Shown here: positions 23,401-30,700 of the stretch, piece by piece | Layout: each line of letters starts with the position of its first letter | Position numbering within the stretch: the stretch's first letter is position 1 | Assembly (NCBI GenBank): GCA_036939975.1 | Contig: JALLPB010000023.1 | Span: forward strand, 1-33,395 | Length of the DNA: 33,395 nt | Direction: 5' to 3' | Source: Cyclostephanos tholiformis | Lineage: Eukaryota; Bacillariophyta; Thalassiosirophyceae; Thalassiosirales; Thalassiosiraceae | The notes under the pieces: model-generated | The model's database searches: none | Told to the model about the DNA's origin: nothing | The model's input: only the letters and a program-made list of their open reading frames with translations | Position numbers and translations under genes: made by a program

Positions 23401-23502
23401 ATAACTGGAGTTAAGGCTACACCAGAAGGAAGAAGATGTGGATAGGTAAATCAGATGATCGGCCAGGTGATCTAGTATTATACTCTCATAACTAGCCGCC
23501 AT
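20437..23502 (-). CDS. Large transposon-type ORF, candidate DDE transposase (1021 aa)
   Basis: A single intact 1021-codon ORF starting at an ATG with a good context (AACATGG). It has no resemblance to the surrounding host genes. Candidate catalytic landmarks are VGGDHGD (D450/D453), TGDLAFQAMVLGKE (D551), CMWC (C569, C572), HCEIGIGN (about 629) and a late KMEDWVERLHQ (E909 or E913). YHGGSLNGKDIKKVMNNA lies at about 787. An Asp, Asp plus CxxC, long insert, then Glu layout fits the broad KDZ/CMC-like class of eukaryotic transposases, but that assignment is from pattern only. Residues 180-205 are an acidic linker. The ORF's start faces the palindrome array 0.5 kb upstream, which may be its binding region. 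No frameshift or stop was seen, so the copy could be young. Confidence 0.7.
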   Translation of the reverse strand: MAASYESIILDHLADHLIYLSTSSSFWCSLNSSYDHDFNLSKQLGLKPKDYESLLVAADLAHFHKRWGFALKPKKWEDFLKGHWFTAINCDGMLELDQKKVDLNAFAKGESPKHRETFSFIRIGILNASSPRKVEMQKDQHTFRMITIPPRLSGLRLQQSTFRSLIEPILWNYILDNDESEEGKEVVDSSSDEEDESVVSPEPPSLVAASMTPVTSATLVDNNTSTKYPHLSRALGDENGDFDPADPSVRKSMQGLLQEINHLLSTKYELSVRALSSNKPISYVRVPRTKSDHAFTNSKEWLDSAINISGSAYRMSKHLIKFYNDSFLAACENEGVPVIKPMTATSFQAMLNAGKVTGTGERELKKHLSSHLGKGFCPTRRSVNMLSEGHGVVHYGSKQFTYDKKEKSEFVEWTEKNIDEEMTIYLQRHLSSKSIQPCEVKCVQMVVGGDHGDTAFQFGASVLVELADDSTINFELFVCELICRKDTGRLLEETILERLTSGLEIIATFELHLFKDAGGSIIAEFRRPCQIQNPTAIPTHKPITEVFVTGDLAFQAMVLGKESMAGHWCMWCKANKHQFSEDCELWTMEDLVRCGADAEKAKGDPLLGVKKKPWWPFIPLSHYMVPLLHCEIGIGNQLLDKLRAIINEHIARFSPGEEEIRASIPVIKNIIIDTTKERGEWDESAEGGKKQRILMRAVAAYNKRRDILLVNNNEHDESTHLMNLSTLKDLNDIRNKFVNKLKRARSTLAVQQDKLKVMRAAKGKTEDSVDTKLFKVLKEIGVELSSYHGGSLNGKDIKKVMNNAGHIFDELAVIMKEGKRPDSILSDADVDALCVHFREVFILWDGAFSLARTVNPMENDTKTYLRYVSAAVHGNNALRCTITPKVHLMLMHVAWQMRNIRGGLGNKMEDWVERLHQTGMQSRDRFRRVKNPLVRAQAREKANSRASHPNVIAHTYATNAGNKRSFSAEKVDDTITKRRKMQRDMGRYEAMKYFDEEKMNTLTWSVLVFDDGKLDSLKLDS

Positions 23503-23974
23503 GTTAATAATCTATTAGCCCAATTGGAAGAGGGATAGTTGAGGGTGTTGCGCAGCTCCCCCTAAAAAGGGCTAATAAAATTCCAAGAACTGAGCAAGAT
23601 ATTTCCATCTCGCTGACCGGCGTCAGCGCCATCGTGCGCCTAAATATTTTGTGCGTACAGTGTTTCCGTTTGCGTTGGCAGGAGCAGTAATACGCTTCCC
23701 GCGAAAAAAGCCCAAGATTTGCTCCGGGCGGTGGTGCGGCGCTCATCTCCAGGTTTTAGGGCGGGAAAAAAGTTTGACCGGGAAAATCTCCAACGGGTGA
23801 TTCTACTGCGAAAATGTACCAGAGAAGCCCCTCCGAACTCAAAGCTTTATCCTTCTAGATAGCGTTACATCACAACATAGAGCATCCAGATGATGGCAAT
23901 CTTATCTCCTTATCGCTCGACGAAATTCTGCCCCTTTGCGGACTAAAGTTAGCTGGATCTGTTACACCGAATTT
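23503..23974. promoter_or_regulatory. 5' region of the 1021-codon ORF
   Basis: This region lies between the ORF start and the palindrome array. It contains a small inverted pair, TATTAGCCC near 23513 and GGGCTAATA near 23568, close to the presumed transcription start. No other element was identified. Confidence 0.35.
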
Positions 23975-24651
23975 GCAAAAAATCGATGATGCATAATCCG
24001 ACCCCGATTATGCATAAAACAGGTGTTTTTATTTTGCATAATCGATTAAAAAGGGAGGTCTATAAAGCTCCCTTTTTCCGCCTTCCCCCCTTTTTTGCAT
24101 ATTCCAATCCGGATTATGCATAATCAAAATTTGATTATGCATAATCTAAATCAGATTATGCATAATCAAAGTGTTCGTATCTATCTCTATTTTGCATAAT
24201 CTAACTTTTATTATGCAAAATAACACCTATTATACATAATCAATGTCGTATTTTGCATAATGTGAGTCTGAACCTATTTTGCATATTCCGATCAGGATTA
24301 TGCATAATACAAATTGGATTATGCATAATCTAATTAAGATTATGCATAATCTAAGTGTTCGTACCTATGCCGTTTTGTATAATCTGACTTTGATTATGCA
24401 AAATAACACCTATATTATACATAATCTATGACACATTTGGCATAATCTGAGTCTGACCCTTTTTTGCATATTCCGATCTGGATTATGCATAATCCAAACT
24501 CGATTATGCATAATCCAAATAAGATTATGCATAATCAAAGTCCTCGTACGTATCTCTTTTTTGTATAATCCGACTTTGATTATGCAAAATACAATCTATA
24601 TTTTGTATAATCAGTACTTTATGCATAAAAAAGTTTTGATTATGCAAAATA
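23975..24651. repeat. Phased palindrome array, consensus GATTATGCATAATC
   Basis: About 28 perfect or near-perfect copies of a 12-14 bp palindrome (variants TTTTGCATAATC, GATTATGCAAAATA, ATTATACATAAT). Perfect or single-mismatch 14-mers begin at 24112, 24133, 24154; at 24296, 24317, 24338; and at 24481, 24502, 24523. Each triplet has exact 21-bp steps. A GCATATTCC half-site sits 21 bp before each triplet, at 24097, 24281 and 24466, defining a higher-order unit of 184-185 bp repeated three times. Most remaining sites also pair at 21 bp. Confidence 0.95.
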
Positions 24652-25018
24652 TTGACACATCCAGCTCTTTTTATTTATAATCCTGACCATATTATGGAAA
24701 ATGTGAAGTTGCTCTTTCCGCTTTGTCATTATTTATTGCCATGACAACTGCCGCTTGCCACATTACCAATGATGATGACAAAGGTTCTTATCCTGACATG
24801 GGAGCTTTCTTTAATCATCGCAGGTACAAAGGATTTATTCCCACGGTGATAGGGTTCTTCAAGATCTGCGTCAGCGCGCACATGACGCCAACATGACTGA
24901 AGCAGAAAAGACCAATTTTTGGAGATTGCATGATCAATCTGTTTTACAGCAAGGGCTGAAGGAGTGTGCTGGTTGTAAGAAGAACCTTCTTCCAACCAAG
25001 AATACGGTGTACGTTGAT
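24652..25018. other. Sequence between array and HxD-motif remnant
   Basis: Open frames exist on both strands: a 90-codon plus ORF from 24893 and an 88-codon minus ORF ending at 24729. Neither has a recognisable domain. The plus ORF is antisense to the HxD-motif remnant, so it is probably a shadow. Confidence 0.35.
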
Positions 25019-25321
25019 TTAAAAGATGTTCTTGGTTATTGCTCCTACACTTACTACGATTGTCGTTGTGATGTTCGTCCCAAGGAAAAAGTCCCTGTGC
25101 CAGCCCTGAAATCCATCATCATGGCTAGACTTCTCAATGAGCCAAACACTGCTAACCTTCCTTAACGCAAGATTATCAACATTTCCTTGATGAAGATATC
25201 GTGTGAACTGTGTCAATTTTAGTACGAAGTGAATGCAAACGCCGTCTCTGTTTCTGTTCGCCTTTTCTGCGAGAGACAAGTTTCCAATACCTTGATGAGA
25301 ATTCGCCCCCCGCCTTAGCAT
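25019..25321 (-). pseudogene. Remnant of a small HxD-motif (2OG-oxygenase-like) protein
   Basis: The last ~55 codons read SSVWLIEKSSHDDGFQGWHRD, then TNITTTIVVSVG, ending at a stop. This matches the end of the ORF at 28215-28652 residue for residue at most positions. The conserved DDGFQxWHxD contains an HxD pair as in the N-terminal iron site of 2-oxoglutarate/Fe(II) oxygenases. No ATG opens this copy in frame, the upstream sequence does not match the paralogue, and an undetermined base lies at about 25351, so it is called a fragment. Like the paralogue it stops shortly after the HxD strand, so the distal His and Arg of such enzymes are missing. Confidence 0.45.
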
Positions 25322-25575
25322 TCCTCCAAAGGAAGATACCCTGCGATTCTNGATGGGACATCAAATATTGTACTGCCATGCCCCATAGTTAGATCATTTT
25401 ACAAATATTAGAAGGGGATATAATGAAATTTCATAAATGTATTGGGCAAAAAAAAGACAAAAACTTGATTTTTGTATTGATTCCTAGGTCCTTGGTATGT
25501 AGAGGGAAGCAACAAAAAATAATACTGGTTCCTGTGTATGTGTGAAACAAAAAAACCATTTTCATTTCGGTTTCA

Positions 25576-25642
25576 GATGGGTGCGAAGCATAATTGTTTC
25601 TCACAATTTTTAGGTGAGAAACAATTATGCTTCGCACCCATC
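25576..25642. repeat. Perfect 29-bp inverted repeat with 9-nt loop
   Basis: Arm 25576-25604 is the exact reverse complement of arm 25614-25642, with loop AATTTTTAG. The flanking bases do not pair. Just to the right, a second small inverted pair, CCATCCAAA / TTTGGATGG, follows from 25638. It could be a transposon-end or MITE-derived hairpin, or a structured RNA. Confidence 0.9.
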
Positions 25643-27001
25643 CAAACAAATTTGGATGGTGCGACTATATTACACTTAAAGGTTTTTTTTTCATAAGTAT
25701 TTATTTTTACTCCAACTATGATACTCTATCGATACACTTACCCGGTGCAGCTATGATACCTACCTTCTAGAAAACATGGCAACCATGGCAACCCTCCCCC
25801 CCCCTAAAAACCAAGCCAAAATTAGATGAAAACTAAATATTCATAGGCAAAAAAATATCGATGGATAGCTGTGGTTAGTGCTTGTTGTTACAATGCAGTG
25901 GCCGTGAAAACACACTAGAATTACCTTTAAAAAACTCACCTTTACTCAGCAAACACGCCACACTGCTGCCTGTAAAAAATAGTCAATAAAATAAAGAAAT
26001 AGTTAGTTGCACCAATAAAATTACATCGCCGTGTTACAATGATTGATATCGATCATGTGATGTATGGCAATTGGACTCACCTTGAAAATTAGAGACCTGG
26101 AAGTTGCCGGGGTGGGGGGACCATGGTGGTCATGTTCTATGTTTTTTTTGGTTGTGAGTTGTGTGTTTTTTGGTGTGCAATGGCAGTTGGTTGTTGAGAG
26201 TCCGCCATTGGTCACAGGTTTTCAAATATAAGGCCTACATACGTATGGTTTAGTATCAAAGATAGACTCCGATTTTTTCTTTCAAAAATTCACTCCTACA
26301 TACATTGGGCATAAAAACTCCACATACGTAGAGTTTAGTATCAAAGATATGTCCATTTTTTTCTTTCAAAATTTTTTGGGGGCATCATCAACATATATGA
26401 CAACAATTCCCATGCTTTTTACATCCGTCATTAATTTTTCCAAACAAGACATAGTAGGACACTAGATATGAGGAATTTTGTTAGTTGGTGATGCCTCACT
26501 CCATCAACTTGTTTAGCAGCCCCAATGGCCCACTTAATGATGAAACTATGTCCTCATACTTTGCAGGCATCTTCCACTCATGCATAGAGACAATATCTAA
26601 ACTTTTAATGCCCAATATGCATGTATTTGAGTAGTTACAACATAGGCTCAAAATAGCATGTAAAATGGGACATTTTGTTAGAGTGAAACATTTCAACCTG
26701 ATGATGCCCCCAGCAGAGAGGTTCTGGTCAATTTTTAAAAAACTTTCAGGATGTCTTATTTACACCTATTAGAGCAACTTAGAACACTCAGAATAATATT
26801 TGGGACTATTTGGAAAAATCACATTTTTATCATTGCCACCCCTACTCCGACATACGTCGGGTTTTTGTATTAAAAAAAGACAGCATCTTCCAGGTTGATC
26901 GTGGGAGGCAATTAAATTAAGAAAGAGGAGAATGTCCAAAATTATTAGATATTTGTGTACTTCAAGTTTTGGATTTGTTATGCCAAATTTGTAAAACACT
27001 G
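25643..27001. other. Gene-poor AT-rich interval
   Basis: No supported gene was seen. Two related blocks containing GTTTAGTATCAAAGATA occur near 26250 and 26328, each preceded by ACATACGTA-like sequence. A third related ACATACGTCGGGTTT lies near 26849. The short ORFs here have no recognisable domain. Confidence 0.45.
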
Positions 27002-27381
27002 ATTATATATAATGAATAATGCATTATATATAAACCCCCCCTTTTCATTATATAAAATAAATAGAGAAAAGTGGGGAGAAGCGATTGGCTTTTTCGCAGG
27101 CCCCCCTCTTTTTCATTTTAAATATTTTTTTAGTATGGATTATATATAACACGGCCTCTCATTATATATAATATGACCTCTTATTGTATATAGCATGACG
27201 TCTCATTATATATAATGATATTCCTAATTATTTATAATGGCAAGATTTAACCTATTATAAATAAATAATCATCACTGGCCGCCATTATATATATTTGTTG
27301 CTATTAATTATATATAATGCAGAGCTTATTATGTATAATGAGGTATTCATTATATATAATGAGAAGAATATAGTTTATAAT
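27002..27381. repeat. Left ATTATATATAAT palindrome array
   Basis: About 13 copies or near-copies. Perfect 12-mers lie at 27002, 27161, 27205, 27307 and 27349, and variants at 27023, 27139, 27183, 27227, 27328 and elsewhere. Site starts 27139, 27161, 27183, 27205 and 27227 step by exactly 22 bp. Starts 27307, 27328, 27349 and 27370 step by exactly 21 bp, as does 27002 to 27023. Confidence 0.9.
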
Positions 27382-27428
27382 AGCCATATTGTTGGTATCA
27401 CACACTTAACCACTCAAATAGCATCATC

Positions 27429-28074
27429 ATGGTCACTACCCGTTCCATGAACAAGAATCACAGACAAGTCGTGGCCGTTCCAATAGGACATGTGCCACAA
27501 AGCCCAGTATTATTGTGAGGAATACAGCCCTAAAAGGGAAAGAAAGTAGCCCTTGCAGCACCACCACTACTTGGAATGCGGACATGGAGTGGAATGTCAA
27601 TGCCAAATCTAGTCCCGAGCCCCAACTTTCTTCCCCCTTGCAGCAGTACCAACTAATGGGCCTCAAGAAAGACTTATTGTCATATACCAGAACAAAATCC
27701 AACATGCCTGACACTAAGAGAACTGCTGAGTTAACACCGCATTTGGAGGCAACTACTGTGAAGGCAATCCACAAGACTCTAAAAATGTTGCCTAGTGAAA
27801 ATGCAGTGCTGAGCCTAAAATTGCAGCTGAAGAGTTTGGAGGATGATATCTCAAATGCAATTAATCATCTTAGGCAGGAAAAAAGTTGTTGGAAGAAAAC
27901 TTGCCCGATGAATTGGAATGATGTGATGTCCTCACTTCTAACCCTTGCTGGATGAACTGCTACGGAAAGTATGAATCATTTCGTACATCTGCTTTTGAAG
28001 AGTTTCATTGCAAGATGTTGAACATCAATCAAAAAATTACTGAATTGGAGGAGGGATTGAAAGAGTTAGGTTGA
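27429..28074 (+). pseudogene. Broken plus-strand coiled-coil gene within the element
   Basis: An ATG at 27429 opens a 29-residue frame (MVTTRSMNKNHRQ) that ends at 27518. Coding-like sequence then continues in another frame to 27955, with KPSIIVRNTALKGKE and a long helical region LSLKLQLKSLEDDISNAINH. It then shifts again to end at a TGA at 28074 with KITELEEGLKELG. These segments are collinear and compositionally consistent, suggesting one Lys/Glu-rich coiled-coil protein broken by two frameshifts, or joined by small introns I could not define. The function is unknown. It is the only plus-strand coding candidate in the element. Confidence 0.4.
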
Positions 28075-28214
28075 CTAGATTAATTCAATCATGATGGGTT
28101 CTATGGGTTGTTTTGAAGTGGTTACATGAACAAGAACAACGTTGTTGGTTTTTCAATATAAATATATTAAACGACAACCAATAATGTTCTACTAAACTAT
28201 GATTAGAGAGCTAA

Positions 28215-28900
28215 CTATTCCCACACAACTGCACCTCTAGAAATGATCCCTACAGTGACAACCACTGTTGTCAAGATCCTATATTTCATGTCTTGGTGCC
28301 ACTCTTGAAATCCATCATCTTCATTTGATTTCTTAATTAACCAAATGCTGTTGACTGTGATGTTCCCGATTTCCTTTTCAATCATCAATGCTAGCCGCTG
28401 AATTTTTGGGAGAATATGTATTTGTCCATTCAAGATTTGTCTGCTTTTGGTCTTATCAATCTTTCCAAAGAATTTGGATGCTGGGGGGAATTTGTTGACA
28501 GAATAAGTATCATCCCAATTCTTGAAGAGATCTTTGGTTAGGCTGAGAAGGATATTTTCATCTACATGACCCTTGATGTACCAGTCAAATTTTGTGCGAC
28601 TTCGTTGTGATCGAGTGTTGCTTGTGAGATCAGAACTTGGTGTGGCAAACATCTGGGCTGTGTAATATGTCTTGTCCTCTGAAATAGATTATAGTATCCA
28701 TGATGCCACCACAATTATGGAAATGCAATGTAGTCCCCTAATTTATTCAAATCCACCTAGATGTCATCATGGTCGCATTCAGCCTTGTTGATGAAGCATT
28801 GAGCGGCATATATTCAGGAGCAAAAATCAAACCATCATCATCATGTGTTTTAGTACCCCAACCAATCATGAATGCCTTTCTTGCCTTGTCCCAGATTCTT
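28215..28900 (-). CDS. HxD-motif protein (2OG-oxygenase-like), partly resolved
   Basis: The well-defined part is the ORF 28652-28215 (145 codons), ending SIWLIKKSNEDDGFQEWHQD (H119, D121) and ILTTVVVTVG just before the stop. In-frame sequence continues upstream to an acceptor-like TATTTCAG near 28681. A second open stretch in about 28750-28900 (IWDKARKAFMIGWGTK, EYMPLNASS) looks like an earlier exon. The HxD in a DGFQxWHxD context resembles the first iron-binding pair of 2-oxoglutarate/Fe(II) oxygenases. No distal His or Arg follows, so activity is doubtful or the family is different. The fragment at 25019-25321 is a paralogue. Confidence 0.5.
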
Positions 28901-29064
28901 GATTCTTCGGAGTCAGAAGAGTAGAGACTGGAGGAGGAGGACTTTGAACAATTTTGTCTGAAGATGATTCTGACAGAACTGTTTCGTTTTGGGGCAATGG
29001 AGCGCTATGTTGAGGAATAATTCCGGCTTAATACATTTATAATTCTATTCACTGATGAGAAAAT

Positions 29065-29720
29065 TTAATTACCATTTTCAACATTGCCCTCGCAGTTACC
29101 ATTGCAAGTGCAGCCGCTGGAACTTTTGATGCCCTTCTTGATGCATCCACACCTGCCCGGGTGACAGTTCCCCCCTTACACCCACATTTTCCCTTTACTG
29201 CTGGACTGATGGACTGAAGAGTTGCTTTGTGCGCTCCCTGAATAGTGACAAGAGGTGGATTATCATTGTCATATTTTCCTGAGATTATCCTACTTCGAAT
29301 CCTTGCCAACACAGGAGAAATATTGCACTCCTCCTTTGGTCCCGCCTTAACTACATACTGGTTTGATTCAATCCAGCAGGTACCTTTCTTGTTCGATGTT
29401 CCGGTAGATAATATTCCAGGTGCAGTAGCAATCTGAGCGCCTCCTGTATCTTTCATCTGGTATATTATACCCACAATTCCCATTGTGTGTGATACAGCAT
29501 GCATATCAACAGAAACAACAACTACGGCACCAATGCCAGCACCCTGCTCCTTGAGATCTTTTTGGTGTGTCTTCATCATCTTCTTTGCTTGTTTTTGCTG
29601 TGCCAAACATTTGTGCTCCCTCATTTCATGCCGTACTCTATCAGAACCACGCAACAGTGTTGGTGATTCATCAACAACTAAACCCATAGCCTCAAGTTCA
29701 CATCTTTGCTTTGTGTATTA
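29065..29720 (-). pseudogene. CXC (tesmin/TSO1-like) cysteine-rich module, frameshifted
   Basis: The frame entered from 29717 has an ATG at 29687, and this segment carries an Ala/Lys-rich region, then NPPLVTIQGAHKATLQSISP and KGKCGCKGG. Beyond a run of six G (29170-29175 as C on the plus strand) the cysteine pattern continues only in another frame: CHPGRCGCIKKG, then SSSGCTCNGNCEGN, to a TAA at 29065. The combined spacing CxC...CxxxxCxC...CxCxxxC is that of CXC DNA-binding domains, as in tesmin/TSO1 proteins and several transposases. The segment is in frame with the upstream RING-like module apart from two TGA codons and a TAA (29718), so it may be the C-terminal end of the same polyprotein. 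Confidence 0.55.
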
Positions 29721-29804
29721 CATCATTGCTGGCATTGTTGGTGCAAAAAACAGCATTCAATCAAACACTGGTAGCTCCAAAACGTTACTGATATCCAACA
29801 CACA

Positions 29805-30700
29805 TCAACAGTATGGACAGTGTGTGTTTATTCCAAGATACGCAACAAGACACTGCTTGTGATTAGTGTGTTGGCAACATGGTACATGAATCAACTCCAT
29901 CGTTGGTCCATCTCTTGCACAGAAGCAAATGTCTAAATCGCCGTTGTCAGCATTAACAGTGGCTGCTACTGCTGCTGCAATAGCTGCAGCAGTGGTAGTT
30001 GCTCGAGTCATAGGACGAGAGTTCATGGGCATGTTTATCCCATCAAGCATGTCTGGAGTTGGTTCAAGTAAAGGACAAATTACCTGCCTAACATTGACGC
30101 GCAGATTGTTGTTGCACTTCCATGCCATCCGTATCCATTCATTTGTCACCATGGTGCAAATACTGTTTGTGTCATATGCTATTTTCACCTTGTACCTTGT
30201 CGTTAAGGAGAACTGCTCAAGAATTTTTAGGCATGCAATTGGTCCACAATTATACCCATCAACTTGCTTAATGAACTCCCCCCTCTCCAGTTTCCACACT
30301 TCATCCTTAGATCCACGGATGATAAGAGTGTAGCCATTAATCAAATGCATCCTCACAGAGCCATGAACATCCAATGTGGCTGCATTGGCAATGGAGTGGA
30401 ATGTGTTGTCTAAGCCAATGAGCATTCACCTCCTTAAACCACTGATGATCTGATCAATCCACCTCAGATGTGGATGCTTAAGCCCGTCAAAAACCACCAC
30501 CTTCTTATCCGAAGTTGTGAGTTTCATAACTGCATAGTGATCGTGATCGTGCATTACTGCGATGACACGTTTTGTCTCCGCCGGCAACTCCTTGTACTGT
30601 CCTGGGAGGAGAACTTCCCTTGGATAAGTGATAATTAGAAGCTGGGGAATGTCAGGGATTGACAAAGCACGAAGTGTTGGTGTGCCGTAAGATGTGTGTA
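29805..30700 (-). pseudogene. Ulp1-type (C48) cysteine protease plus RING-like zinc module, interrupted
   Basis: Ulp1-family enzymes cleave SUMO-like conjugates; transposon-borne copies are common. The first part (about 30690-30429) has HDHDHYAVMKL with the candidate catalytic His and KKVVVFDGL with the Asp. After an in-frame TGA at 30426-30428 the same frame continues to QVDGYNCGPIACLKI, holding the oxyanion Gln and catalytic Cys. About 110 residues later comes CFCARDG, then CCQHTNHKQC and CPYC, a RING-like cross-brace pattern, ending at a TGA at 29805. The upstream frame (31696-30635) overlaps this one out of phase, implying a frameshift near 30660. There is no ATG at the start of this frame, which supports a fused origin with the integrase. 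Confidence 0.65.

Noticed and set aside
23991..24651. CRISPR array
   Set aside because: The repeats are palindromes of 12-14 bp with short, non-unique spacers in a eukaryotic sequence, and no cas-like gene is present.
24893..25165. A 90-codon plus-strand ORF beginning with ATG
   Set aside because: The opposite strand matches the HxD-motif paralogue at 28215-28652, so the plus frame is probably antisense.
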